Of a stretch of 64,000 nt of DNA, positions 16,755 to 24,446 are shown one piece after another. The stretch spans positions 1,984,001-2,048,000 of the forward strand of contig OZ219809.1 in assembly GCA_964291375.2 (NCBI GenBank), given 5' to 3'. Both the position numbers and the translations under genes were made by a program. The stretch's first letter is position 1. Each line of letters starts with the position of its first letter. The notes beneath the pieces are model-generated. The model was given only the letters and a program-made list of their open reading frames with translations. It was not told the DNA's origin and made no database searches. The stretch is from 3107 sp001483205 (lineage in GTDB: Bacteria > Pseudomonadota > Alphaproteobacteria > Rhodobacterales > Rhodobacteraceae).

Positions 16755-17006
16755 ATGTCTGCGCCATTCGGACCATCACCAAAGCTGCGGGAATATATAA
16801 ATTGGGCCGTAGACAAGGGGAATTGCACGGTTCGGGAAGGGCTGTTGGGTAATAAAAGCATGATTCGAATAGAGGGGCCGAAGGGTTATGCGCATATTCC
16901 GGGCCATGTGGATGATGAACCTTTGTCGCACAGTATGATCAGCAACCTCGACAGACGACTGGGCGTTGACGCGCCTTTCCCTAAAACGCCTGAGCCCTAT
17001 CGCTGA
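16755..17006 (+). CDS. HicA-like small protein, putative toxin partner
   Basis: This 83-residue protein follows the HicB-like gene. The middle reads SMIRIEGPKGYAHIPGHVDDEPLSHSMISNLDRRLGV, resembling the beta-beta-alpha end of HicA (sheet, basic tip, then a helix ending in LGV/AGI). The position of the catalytic histidine in HicA (GSHH) instead reads NKSM here, so it may be inactive, use another residue, or have a different activity. The same AT-richer composition and spacing argue for one mobile two-gene cassette. Toxin activity is inferred only from pairing and fold. Confidence 0.6.
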   Translation: MSAPFGPSPKLREYINWAVDKGNCTVREGLLGNKSMIRIEGPKGYAHIPGHVDDEPLSHSMISNLDRRLGVDAPFPKTPEPYR

Positions 17007-17049
17007 ATACCTTTGCCAACGCCGTCCCCCCGAACAGACGCAAGCGCGT

Positions 17050-17502
17050 TCAGGCCCCCGCCCCCTGAAACCGCAGGGCAAAATTTTCAAAAAACTGCCG
17101 GGCAAGGTTTTCCGACGTGGACCGGATCAGCCGCCGCCCCAGCTTTGCAATCCGGCCCTCGACGATGATCTCGGCGGCATAGATGAGCCGCGTCCCGCCG
17201 CCCTCAATCCCCTCAAGCCGGACGCGCGCGTGGCCCCGTGCAATTCCGGCGCGCCCGCCATTGCACCGGCCCGACATCACATAGCCCTCCGGCGCGGCAA
17301 TTTCCGAAAATATCACCCTGCCCGCGAAGAGCACCCTGACCGGGCCGATCTTTAGCCGCAACCGGGCTGACATCTCGGTTTCGGATGATTGGTGCAGTTC
17401 CTCGCAGCCGGGAATGCACTCTCTCAGCACATGAGGGTCATTGAGCGCCGCCCAGACCTCTTCGCGGCCCGTGGGTATGAGGGATTCGCCCGATATGTCC
17501 AT
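17050..17502 (-). CDS. CoxG-family (SRPBCC) protein
   Basis: This 150-residue protein of the CO-dehydrogenase subunit G family begins MDISGESLIPTGREEVWAAL, followed by the typical IPGCEEL, GRVIFSEIAAPEGYVM and GGTRLIYAAEIIVEGRIAKLG segments of the helix-grip fold. In carboxydotrophs CoxG recruits CoxD to the membrane; many paralogues accompany other molybdenum hydroxylases. No cox genes are in the window, so the role here is unknown. Confidence 0.85.
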   Translation of the reverse strand: MDISGESLIPTGREEVWAALNDPHVLRECIPGCEELHQSSETEMSARLRLKIGPVRVLFAGRVIFSEIAAPEGYVMSGRCNGGRAGIARGHARVRLEGIEGGGTRLIYAAEIIVEGRIAKLGRRLIRSTSENLARQFFENFALRFQGAGA

Positions 17503-17667
17503 TTTTCCCTGTCCTCTTGCCTTGTCCGGCCCGGCGGATACTCCGGGGGCGGTGGCGGCATGTCAATATCCGTTCTCGGGGGCGCGAGGGGCGAGGGGTG
17601 ACGCCAGCAGATGACTGCGGGGCCGCCCGGTTTCGGCGACGGGTCTTGTGGCTGTGTGCGTTCTGCC

Positions 17668-18069
17668 TCAGCCCGGCGGGGGCAGATAGCGCATGATGGC
17701 AAAGAGCAGGCCGTTCAGCACCGCGATGCCGCCCAGAAGCCGCCAGGTGAGGTCGAATTTCGCGGTGGCGATCTCACCGCGCACCGTGGCGATCTCGGTG
17801 CGCAACTCTCCGCCCTGCTTGTCAATCTTCTTCTCGAGCGCCAAGCCCTGGACCTCGATTTTCTTCTCCAGATCGGTCTTGAACAGCTCAATATCAGTCT
17901 TGAGCAGGTCAATATCAGCCTTGAGCAGGTCAAGGTCGGCTTTGGTGGCGACGCCGCCGGTGACCCCGGAGTGGATCGACAGCGTGATCGCCTCGGCCTG
18001 CTTCTGCTCAAAACCCGCATCGCGCAGGCGCTGCACTTCGGCAATCGTGTTGAAGGCTGCGTCGGCCAT
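17668..18069 (-). CDS. DUF1640/CCDC90-like coiled-coil membrane protein
   Basis: This 133-residue protein has an N-terminal helix (IAEVQRLRDAGFEQKQAEAI), a heptad coiled coil (KADLDLLKADIDLLKTDIEL and onward) and a single C-terminal transmembrane helix (LLGGIAVLNGLLFAIMRYL). This is the layout of the DUF1640 family, related to mitochondrial CCDC90/MCUR1 proteins. At DNA level the coiled coil contains near-identical 21-bp direct repeats (17890-17935), so heptad number could vary by slippage. The start at 18069 is the first ATG after the unrelated upstream frame. Function unknown. Confidence 0.8.
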   Translation of the reverse strand: MADAAFNTIAEVQRLRDAGFEQKQAEAITLSIHSGVTGGVATKADLDLLKADIDLLKTDIELFKTDLEKKIEVQGLALEKKIDKQGGELRTEIATVRGEIATAKFDLTWRLLGGIAVLNGLLFAIMRYLPPPG

Positions 18070-18127
18070 CCTCGTCTCCGTTTGGGCTTCCCCCGAAAGA
18101 TACGCGGTTTTTTCGCTGATTTCCAGA

Positions 18128-18280
18128 GTGCATTCAGGCTTACGCCCCCCCGGTGCTGCCATCTGCCTGTCGCTGCTTCCCGCGCCCGCAGCCCTTGCGC
18201 AGGATACCGGCAAAGACCCGGTTGCCACAGTGCCGATGCAAAAGCAGATAACCCCTTGCACACCGGCGAAAAGTGGGTAA
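18128..18280 (+). CDS. Doubtful 50-aa secreted peptide or gene remnant
   Basis: A GTG-initiated frame of 50 codons reads MHSGLRPPGAAICLSLLPAP, followed by AALAQDTGKDP, which looks like a signal peptide with an ALA-Q cleavage site. The remaining mature part is only about 25 residues and no ribosome site is obvious. It could be a truncated periplasmic protein gene or chance, in the otherwise empty 341-bp gap upstream of the cold-shock gene. Confidence 0.25.
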   Translation: MHSGLRPPGAAICLSLLPAPAALAQDTGKDPVATVPMQKQITPCTPAKSG

Positions 18281-18410
18281 GGCTCCGCGCCGTGACGACA
18301 GTTTCTCCAGACGACCGCCTCTCTCTGACCGGGGCAGCCGGAAGACCTGAAGACCTGGCTGCACGAACCTGCCGCAATTCCGCGCAGGATCACCGAGAAG
18401 GAGAAGACCG

Positions 18411-18617
18411 ATGGCAACTGGCATCGTGAAATGGTTCAATACAACAAAGGGTTACGGGTTTATCACCCCTGATGGCGGCGGCAGGGATGTGTTTGTTCAC
18501 ATCTCTGCGGTCGAGCGCTCCGGCCTTGCCGGGCTGTCCGACAACCAGAAGGTCTCTTATGAGCTTCAGGCCGGACGGGATGGCCGGGAATCGGCTGTTG
18601 ATCTGAAGCCGCTCTGA
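18411..18617 (+). CDS. Cold-shock protein (CspA family)
   Basis: This 68-residue single cold-shock domain has both RNA-binding motifs: KGYGFITPDGG (RNP1, with F replaced by Y-G-F) and DVFVHISAVE (RNP2). It begins MATGIVKWFN. Such proteins bind single-stranded nucleic acid as RNA chaperones. A strong ribosome site (gagaaggag) precedes the start. The leader of up to 340 nt could hold a regulatory structure, but I see no defined cold-box. Confidence 0.93.
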   Translation: MATGIVKWFNTTKGYGFITPDGGGRDVFVHISAVERSGLAGLSDNQKVSYELQAGRDGRESAVDLKPL

Positions 18618-18666
18618 ACGGGCGTCCGATCAGTCCCACCGGGAAAGCGGTAAAAACCATACCGCA

Positions 18667-18690
18667 GGGGCGGCGTTATCGCGCCGCCCC
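18667..18690 (+). terminator. Candidate terminator hairpin after the cold-shock gene
   Basis: A perfect 9-bp GC stem (ggggcggcg / cgccgcccc) with a 6-nt loop lies 50 bp after the cold-shock stop codon. No U tract follows (gtaagg), so it may be a Rho-assisted end or merely a stable 3' hairpin. Confidence 0.45.
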
Positions 18691-18701
18691 GTAAGGGCAA
18701 T

Positions 18702-18910
18702 GGCCTCTGTATAAGGCTGTATAGCCCCCAAATGTCCCGCCCGGCGCTCGCGCCGGGCAGCGCCTGCCTGCCCCCCGGCAGGCGTTTATAGACGCCTCAA
18801 CCTATTGGAGTGTATGAACTTTATGGAAAGACCATCGCCAATGTGAACTGTCGCGAAAAGCGCCCGCCCAGGCAGGCGGCTGCCCGGCTTGGCCAATATG
18901 CAGAGGTCTT
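18702..18910 (-). repeat. Long-form modular repeat, copy 3 (reverse orientation)
   Basis: This is the 210-bp element in the opposite orientation to copy 1: ends ggcctctgtataaggctgta and ggccaatatgcagaggtctt, with the core read as aaagaccatcgccaatgtga. It sits between the convergent cold-shock and aldehyde dehydrogenase genes. Confidence 0.9.
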
Positions 18911-18936
18911 ACACCACGCCGCGCGTCCAAACGGCG

Positions 18937-20385
18937 TCAGGCGATCCCGCCCATGCAGACATATTTGATCTCCAGATACTCATCCATACCGTATTTCGAC
19001 CCTTCCCGGCCCAGGCCGGACTGCTTGACACCGCCGAACGGCGCGACCTCGGTCGAGACAAGCCCGGTATTGACACCGACCATCCCGGTTTCCAGCGCCT
19101 CCGCCACCCGCCAGACCCGCGCCAGATCGCGGGCATAGAAATACCCCGCCAGGCCAAACTCGCTGTCATTGGCCAGCGCAATCACCTCTTCCTCGGTCTC
19201 AAAACGAATGAGCGGCGCAACCGGGCCAAACGTCTCTTCGCGCGACACAAGGGCCGAGGCCGGAACATCCGCCAGCAGGGTCGGCTCAAAAAAGCGCCCC
19301 TCCAGCCGGTTCCCGCCCACAAGCACCCTCGCCCCTTTCGCCACCGCGTCCGCCAGATGGCGCTCGACCTTGGCAACCGCGGCCTCATTGATCAGCGGGC
19401 CGACCGTCACGCCATCCTGCATCCCGTCGCCGGGGACCAGCCTGCCGATGGCCGCAGACAGCCGTTCGGCAAAGGCGTCGTAAATTCCGGCCTGCACATA
19501 GATGCGGTTGGCGCACACGCAGGTCTGGCCGTTGTTGCGAAACTTGGCGATCATCGCGCCCTCGACCGCGGCGTCCGGGTCGGCGTCATCAAAGACGATA
19601 AACGGCGCATTGCCGCCCAGTTCAAGGCTGATCCTCTTTATGCTGTCGGCGCATTGGCGCATCAGGATGCGGCCCACCCCGGTTGAACCGGTAAAGGTGA
19701 TCTTGGCGACTTTGGGGTTTGCGCACAGCTCTTTGCCGGTCTCGGACGCAAGGGTGTTGGGCACGACATTGAACAGCCCCGCCGGAAGGCCCGCGCGTTC
19801 GGCCAGCACCGCCATGGCCGTTGCCGACAGCGGGGTAAGCTCGGCGGGGCGGGCGACAAACGCACAACCGGCGGCAAGCGCGGGCGCGACTTTGCGGGCG
19901 ATCATCGCGTTGGGGAAGTTCCAGGGCGTGATCGAACCGACAACGCCGACCGGCTGTTTCAGCACGACAATGCGTTTGTCCGGCTGATGGCCGGGGATGA
20001 CATCGCCATAGGCGCGCTTGGCTTCTTCGGCGAACCACTCGATGAAACCGGCACCATAGACGATTTCCCCTCTGGCTTCGGCCAGCGGCTTGCCCATTTC
20101 CGCGCACAGGATCATGGCGAGGTCATCGGCATTTGCCAGCATCAGGTCATGCCAGCGCCGCAGAACCCCGGCCCGCGTCTTTCCGGTTTCGGCGGCCCAG
20201 GCCTTTTGCGCCGCATGTGCGCTGTTGATCGCGTCACGAACATCGGCAAGGGGGGTGTCCGTGACCCGGGCGATGGTCGCGCCGGTGGCCGGGTTGGTGA
20301 CGGCAAAGGTGTTGTCGCCCGTGCGCCATTCGCCGTTGATACAGGCGCGCGGCTCCAGCAGGGCGGGGTCGTTCAGGCGGAGCAT
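18937..20385 (-). CDS. gabD: NAD(P)-dependent succinate-semialdehyde dehydrogenase
   Basis: This 482-residue aldehyde dehydrogenase has GSITPWNFPNAMIARK (cofactor), FTGSTGVGRILM, the catalytic glutamate in LELGGNAPFIV and the catalytic cysteine in NNGQTCVCANRIYVQ. The additional cysteine two residues on (CVC) is typical of GabD-type SSADHs, where it forms a redox switch. The C-terminal GVNTGLVSTEVAPFGGVKQSG also matches. It oxidises succinate semialdehyde to succinate in GABA catabolism. No GABA transaminase is adjacent. The gene ends 26 bp from a long-form repeat. Confidence 0.93.
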   Translation of the reverse strand: MLRLNDPALLEPRACINGEWRTGDNTFAVTNPATGATIARVTDTPLADVRDAINSAHAAQKAWAAETGKTRAGVLRRWHDLMLANADDLAMILCAEMGKPLAEARGEIVYGAGFIEWFAEEAKRAYGDVIPGHQPDKRIVVLKQPVGVVGSITPWNFPNAMIARKVAPALAAGCAFVARPAELTPLSATAMAVLAERAGLPAGLFNVVPNTLASETGKELCANPKVAKITFTGSTGVGRILMRQCADSIKRISLELGGNAPFIVFDDADPDAAVEGAMIAKFRNNGQTCVCANRIYVQAGIYDAFAERLSAAIGRLVPGDGMQDGVTVGPLINEAAVAKVERHLADAVAKGARVLVGGNRLEGRFFEPTLLADVPASALVSREETFGPVAPLIRFETEEEVIALANDSEFGLAGYFYARDLARVWRVAEALETGMVGVNTGLVSTEVAPFGGVKQSGLGREGSKYGMDEYLEIKYVCMGGIA

Positions 20386-20445
20386 GGGGGCCTTTCGTGA
20401 TCATCGGGCGGGTCAGGGAACAGATCATCGCAAGGCGATGGCTGG

Positions 20446-21012
20446 TCAGTATCCGCTGTTTCCGGCGGGGCGCAGCAGACGGTCGAGCGATAACGGCCCC
20501 GCGCCCTTCAGCACCGGGATCAGCAGGATAATCACCCAAAACAGGCGCTGATCAAGGATAATGCCGTCCGGGAACCTGTCAAACCACGCCCCCAGGGTTT
20601 CGGGATGCGCAATCGCCCCGTGGCCGAACAGATCGGTCAGCGTCTGCACCGCCACAAACCCGATCATGCCCAGAGCGGCCAGCCGCGTCAGCAGGCCAAC
20701 CACGATGAGCGCCGGAAGAACGAACTCGGCAACCGTGCCCGCAACCACCACCATCCAGTGCCAGGTGGACAGTTGCGAGACATCATATCCGACCGCCTCC
20801 ATCGCCTTGGGGAAAATCTGGGCATATGCGCCGAGCGAGGGCGAAAAGACGCCGAAAACCCCGTCCCCCAGCTTGGTCACGGCGCTGCTCCAGTAATAGA
20901 ACAACAGGCTCGCAGCAAAGGCGAACCGGGCGAGTGTCGGCAGCAGCCAGCCTTCAAAGGTGCGTTCCAGCAGCCCGAAGACGGCATCGTGCAAGGATTG
21001 TATGGTGTTCAT
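20446..21012 (-). CDS. DoxX-family membrane protein of the bufferin operon
   Basis: This 188-residue protein has four hydrophobic segments (FAFAASLLFYYWSSAVTKLG; WHWMVVVAGTVAEFVLPALIV; LAALGMIGFVAVQTL; LFWVIILLIPVLKG). The DoxX fold is recognisable from the GVFGVFSPSLGAYAQIF and AEFVLPALIVVGLLTRLAAL regions. It overlaps the DUF2063 gene by 4 nt (ATGA). DoxX proteins are common last members of DUF2282-DUF692-DUF2063 operons and probably assist the redox or membrane part of bufferin export or copper handling. Confidence 0.85.
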   Translation of the reverse strand: MNTIQSLHDAVFGLLERTFEGWLLPTLARFAFAASLLFYYWSSAVTKLGDGVFGVFSPSLGAYAQIFPKAMEAVGYDVSQLSTWHWMVVVAGTVAEFVLPALIVVGLLTRLAALGMIGFVAVQTLTDLFGHGAIAHPETLGAWFDRFPDGIILDQRLFWVIILLIPVLKGAGPLSLDRLLRPAGNSGY

Positions 21013-21779
21013 CCCTCGTCCTTTCCGATGATTTTCGTGATCGCCCCGCCGGAGAGCAAAGCCCCGAGCGTGGCGGCAAGGTCGAAACCGGCGGCGGCAC
21101 CGGTCGCGGCATCAAGCGCCCCGGCAAAACTTTGCCTCGCCTGCAACCCGGTGACGAACACAGCCCCGCCCGGCGGAAGCCCGATCAGCACCGGGTCATG
21201 TTCGGGCCGGGCAATCAGCACATCCTCGGCGCGCGCCTCGGGCACTGTCCCGGCCTCTTCAGCACCCTCCATCACCTGACGCCACAGGGACAGGATCGGC
21301 CATGGCGAGGACACAACCCTTGTCGCCGGGGCAATCCCGATCCGCGCCTCCATCAGCGCCTCGGTGGTCAGCGCCTGAAGCGCACCGGGGTCTGTGGCGC
21401 GCGCATCCGCCGCATGATAGGATTGCCTGCGCGCAAGGTCAATCCGCGCCAGATCAGGCAGATAGCCAACAGACGACAGGCTGTCGATTCCGGCCAGAAA
21501 ATCCGGCATTTCATCGCCATAGAACATGATCAGCGGCGATTTCGGCGGGTGGCGGCGCAGGAACTGCCCGGCCAGAGCACGAAAATGCCCCTCTCCGATC
21601 CGGCGACACACAGAGGGAAACGCGGTGATCAGCGCCTCGGTCAGGCTGAGCACGACATTATTGCGGTAGACATTGAACCGTTTGCCCGCGTTCCGCCCCT
21701 CAGGGTCGGTCAGCCCTGCCGGAACCTTCATGCCCGGATCCAGCATCGCGGCGGTGAACGCTGTCTGATCAACGCCCAT
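21009..21779 (-). CDS. bufC: BufC-type DUF2063 protein, partner of the MNIO enzyme
   Basis: This 256-residue protein has the DUF2063 N-terminal domain: RFNVYRNNVVLSLTEALITAFPSVCRRIG and LIMFYGDEMPDFLAGIDSLSSVGYLPDLARID. In bufferin systems this protein recognises the BufA leader and presents it to the BufB oxidase. The start MGVDQTAFTAAML is taken at 21779, overlapping the bufB stop by one base, because the longer frame runs into bufB. It overlaps the DoxX gene by 4 nt. Confidence 0.85.
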   Translation of the reverse strand: MGVDQTAFTAAMLDPGMKVPAGLTDPEGRNAGKRFNVYRNNVVLSLTEALITAFPSVCRRIGEGHFRALAGQFLRRHPPKSPLIMFYGDEMPDFLAGIDSLSSVGYLPDLARIDLARRQSYHAADARATDPGALQALTTEALMEARIGIAPATRVVSSPWPILSLWRQVMEGAEEAGTVPEARAEDVLIARPEHDPVLIGLPPGGAVFVTGLQARQSFAGALDAATGAAAGFDLAATLGALLSGGAITKIIGKDEG

Positions 21780-22639
21780 CAGGCCGCTGCCTTCTCCAGA
21801 ATACGGGCGGCGCGCCGGGCCTCTTCGGCCAGCACCGGCCACTCCGGCACATCCGTGTCCCACTCGATCAGCGTCGGGCGCGCGCCTGCTTTCGAGATCG
21901 TATAGTCGTAAAGCGCCCAGACCGGATCAACAACCTCAGCCCCGTGGCTGTCGATCAGAAGCGGCTGGCCGGTATCGTCGGCATCCTCATCATGGCCGCC
22001 AAGGTGAATCTCCCCCACCAGATGCAGCGGAAAGGCGTCGATATAGCTGTAGGGGTCGGTTTGCTGATTGGTGGCGGAAACGAACACGTTGTTGACATCC
22101 AGCAACAGCCCGCAGCCGGTGCGCCGGGCAATCCCGGCCAGAAAGTCCGTCTCTGCCATGGTGGTCTCGGCAAAGGCCAGATAGTTTGAGGGGTTTTCCA
22201 GCAGCATCTGACGACCGACGGCCTCCTGCACCTGGTCGATATGCCGGGCAACGCGGTTCAGCGTCTCTTCGGTATAGGGCAGCGGCAGCAGGTCGTTGAA
22301 AAAGTGGCTGTCATGGGTTGACCAGGCCAGATGTTCGGAAAACCGCGCCGGGTTCAGCCAGCCGACCAGATGCGCCAGCCGCTTCAGGTGGTCCTGATCC
22401 AGCGGCCCTTCCCCGCCGATCGACAGGCCGACGCCATGGACGGAAAAGGCGAACCGCTCTGCCAGCGCGCGAAGCTGGGCAATCGGGCGGCCACCGTCGC
22501 CCATATAATTCTCAGCGTGAATTTCCAGCCATTCCACAGGACCGGCGTTTTCCATAATCGCCGTGAAATGCTGCGGTTTGTAGCCGACACCGGGACAATC
22601 CGGCAACCGGTCAAACGGGTGTTGGGCGGCGTCAAGCAT
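21779..22639 (-). CDS. bufB: BufB-type multinuclear non-heme iron oxidase (DUF692)
   Basis: This 286-residue TIM-barrel protein of the DUF692/MNIO family has GVGYKPQHF, WLEIHAENYM, SVHGVGLSIGG, FSEHLAWS, LENPSNYL, DVNNVFVSA and GEIHLGGH. The many His, Asp and Glu residues are the iron ligands of the family. MNIOs convert cysteines of a precursor peptide into oxazolone-thioamide or thiooxazole groups. The BufA precursor lies 84 nt upstream and the DUF2063 partner overlaps by one base, so this is a complete RiPP operon. Confidence 0.9.
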   Translation of the reverse strand: MLDAAQHPFDRLPDCPGVGYKPQHFTAIMENAGPVEWLEIHAENYMGDGGRPIAQLRALAERFAFSVHGVGLSIGGEGPLDQDHLKRLAHLVGWLNPARFSEHLAWSTHDSHFFNDLLPLPYTEETLNRVARHIDQVQEAVGRQMLLENPSNYLAFAETTMAETDFLAGIARRTGCGLLLDVNNVFVSATNQQTDPYSYIDAFPLHLVGEIHLGGHDEDADDTGQPLLIDSHGAEVVDPVWALYDYTISKAGARPTLIEWDTDVPEWPVLAEEARRAARILEKAAA

Positions 22640-22723
22640 CTGAACTGTCCCGCAAGGTGGCCAAACAGGGAAAGCATCCCCGCGGGAAACGCGGGAATGC
22701 GAGTGTCGGTTTCAGGGCCGCGC

Positions 22724-23026
22724 TCAGGAAGGCAGGTCGCGATTGATCGAAAATGCGACCGAGCCGCGGCGCGGATGGCCGTCTGCCGTGTCAGGCAGCG
22801 CGGCAGTTTCGCATTCTTCCTGCGAAACCAGCGTCCAGGCATTGCCCTGATAATCGACGGTCGATGTGCCTGCGCAGGTGGTGCCGGGACCGGCGGCGCA
22901 ATCGTTAGCGCCCGCCAGGGAAATCCCATAACATTTCACCTGACCGTCCTGTGCGGCGGCGGCATGAGCCGTCAGGGCCGCAGCAACGGCACCGGCGACG
23001 GCAAGAGTCTTGGCATGGTTGGACAT
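22724..23026 (-). CDS. bufA1: Bufferin precursor, DUF2282 family (BufA1-like)
   Basis: This 100-residue precursor has an N-terminal Sec signal (MSNHAKTLAVAGAVAAALTA, cleavage near HAAAA-QD). A conserved DUF2282 core carries four cysteines at 32, 43, 51 and 72 within VKCYGISLAGANDCAAGPGT and onward. In characterised bufferins the cysteines are modified by BufB with BufC, and the exported peptide binds copper in the periplasm. The start has a good ribosome site (aaaggaac). It is the first gene of the operon, downstream of a candidate promoter at 23094-23122. Confidence 0.88.
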   Translation of the reverse strand: MSNHAKTLAVAGAVAAALTAHAAAAQDGQVKCYGISLAGANDCAAGPGTTCAGTSTVDYQGNAWTLVSQEECETAALPDTADGHPRRGSVAFSINRDLPS

Positions 23027-23093
23027 GTGATGTTCCTTTGCGTTGAGTGAGGCCGCTTGTTGCAAGCGACGGGCAGAACCTAACCCGCTTCTG

Positions 23094-23122
23094 CTTAAAC
23101 AGGCCATTCACAACGCTGTCAA
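23094..23122 (-). promoter_or_regulatory. Candidate sigma-70-type promoter for the bufferin operon
   Basis: Read on the minus strand, TTGACA and TTTAAG are separated by 17 bp, about 68 bp upstream of the bufA start. The first hexamer is perfect and the second is weak. Many DUF2282 operons are instead read by ECF sigma factors, and I see no convincing ECF motif here. Confidence 0.4.
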
Positions 23123-23267
23123 TCACGCCCGTGTCAATTCCTGTTATGATCCGTGAGGCGGTTGTGCGCTGTCCGTTGGTCAAAAGCGCAAGGCACCCGG
23201 CCCGGTGGTTTGCGCCGGACAGGGGGCGCACCGGTGTCACCGCCCTGATCTGGCCGGGGGCCGGGCC

Positions 23268-23774
23268 TTATGCCTCTTGTCGTGGCAAGACCCAGTTCGG
23301 GCGCGGAAAATGGCAGGTATAGCCGTTCGGAAAGCGTTCCAGATAATCCTGATGTTCCGGCTCGGCCTGCCAGAAATCGCCTGCGGGTTCGACATCTGTC
23401 ACCACCGGGCCGGGCCAGAGGCCGGAGGCATTGACATCGGCAATCATGCGCTCCGCTTCCGCCCTCTGCGCCTCATCGGTGTAATAAATCGCCGACCGGT
23501 AGGACGGGCCGACATCATTGCCCTGCCGGTTTGGTGTTGTCGGGTCGTGAATCTGAAAGAACAGCTCCAGCAACCGCCGGTAGGGGAGTGTTTCGGCATC
23601 AAAGATGATCTCGATCCCCTCGGCATGGGTGCCATGGTTGCGATAGGTGGCGTTCGGCACATCGCCGCCGGTATAACCCACCCGTGTCGAGACCACGCCG
23701 GGCAGCCTGCGGATCAGCGCCTGCATTCCCCAGAAACACCCCCCGGCCAGAACCGCGCGTTCCCCGGCCATCAT
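23268..23774 (-). CDS. msrA: Peptide methionine (S)-S-oxide reductase MsrA
   Basis: This 168-residue enzyme has the active-site GGCFWGMQA (catalytic Cys13), RVGYTGGDVPNATYRNHGTHAEGIEI and EPEHQDYLERFPNGYTCHF, all hallmark MsrA motifs. It reduces S-methionine sulfoxide in proteins with thioredoxin. It overlaps msrB by 4 nt and lies downstream of it, forming an msrBA operon next to the copper-linked bufferin genes. Confidence 0.95.
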   Translation of the reverse strand: MMAGERAVLAGGCFWGMQALIRRLPGVVSTRVGYTGGDVPNATYRNHGTHAEGIEIIFDAETLPYRRLLELFFQIHDPTTPNRQGNDVGPSYRSAIYYTDEAQRAEAERMIADVNASGLWPGPVVTDVEPAGDFWQAEPEHQDYLERFPNGYTCHFPRPNWVLPRQEA

Positions 23775-24223
23775 TCCGCCCCCTCTTTGAACAGGGGCAG
23801 ATAGTCGCCATAGCCTTCGGCCTCCAGCGCGCTTGCCGGAACAAAGCGCAGGGCGGCGGAGTTGATGCAGTAGCGCAGCCCGCCCCGGTCATGCGGGCCG
23901 TCGGGAAAGACATGACCCAGGTGGCTGTCGCCATGGGTCGAGCGGACCTCGGTGCGGGTCATGCCATGGCTGGCGTCGGTATGTTCGGTGATGTGGGCGG
24001 CCTCGACCGGCCGGGTGAAGCTCGGCCAGCCGCTTCCGCTGTCGAATTTGTCGGTCGAGGCAAAGAGCGGTTCGCCCGAGACAATATCGACATAAAGCCC
24101 GGCACCGGTGAATTTGTCGTATTGGCCGGTGAAGGGGCGTTCGGTTCCGCTCTGTTGGGTGATGCGAAACTGTTCCGGTGTCAGGCGCGCGATGGCGTCC
24201 GGATCCTTGGCATAGCGGCGCAT
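23771..24223 (-). CDS. msrB: Peptide methionine (R)-S-oxide reductase MsrB
   Basis: This 150-residue protein shows KFDSGSGWPSF, DSHLGHVFPDGP and the catalytic cysteine in GGLRYCINSAAL. The two CxxC zinc pairs present in many MsrBs are absent (the usual YVCxxCG region reads YVDIVSGEPLF), so it is a zinc-free type. The start MRRYAKDPDA is chosen for its ribosome site (aggag, 7 nt upstream) over an in-frame ATG 19 codons earlier. First gene of msrBA. Confidence 0.94.
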   Translation of the reverse strand: MRRYAKDPDAIARLTPEQFRITQQSGTERPFTGQYDKFTGAGLYVDIVSGEPLFASTDKFDSGSGWPSFTRPVEAAHITEHTDASHGMTRTEVRSTHGDSHLGHVFPDGPHDRGGLRYCINSAALRFVPASALEAEGYGDYLPLFKEGAE

Positions 24224-24446
24224 TCGGGTCTCCTGTGGTTGCTGTCCGGGGGCGGGGCCGGGCATGGCCCTGTCCCGCATTTTAAGATGGGCAATGCCGG
24301 GGGGATTTTCCAGTCATGTTGCGTGCTGGCGGACGTTATCATTGCGCCCCCGGAGATCAACACCATCAGGCCGATTGCATCCGAACCGGCGTCGGGTATA
24401 GTCTGCCCGCCGGACGCCCCCGGCAGCCTGATAAAGGAAACCCCGG

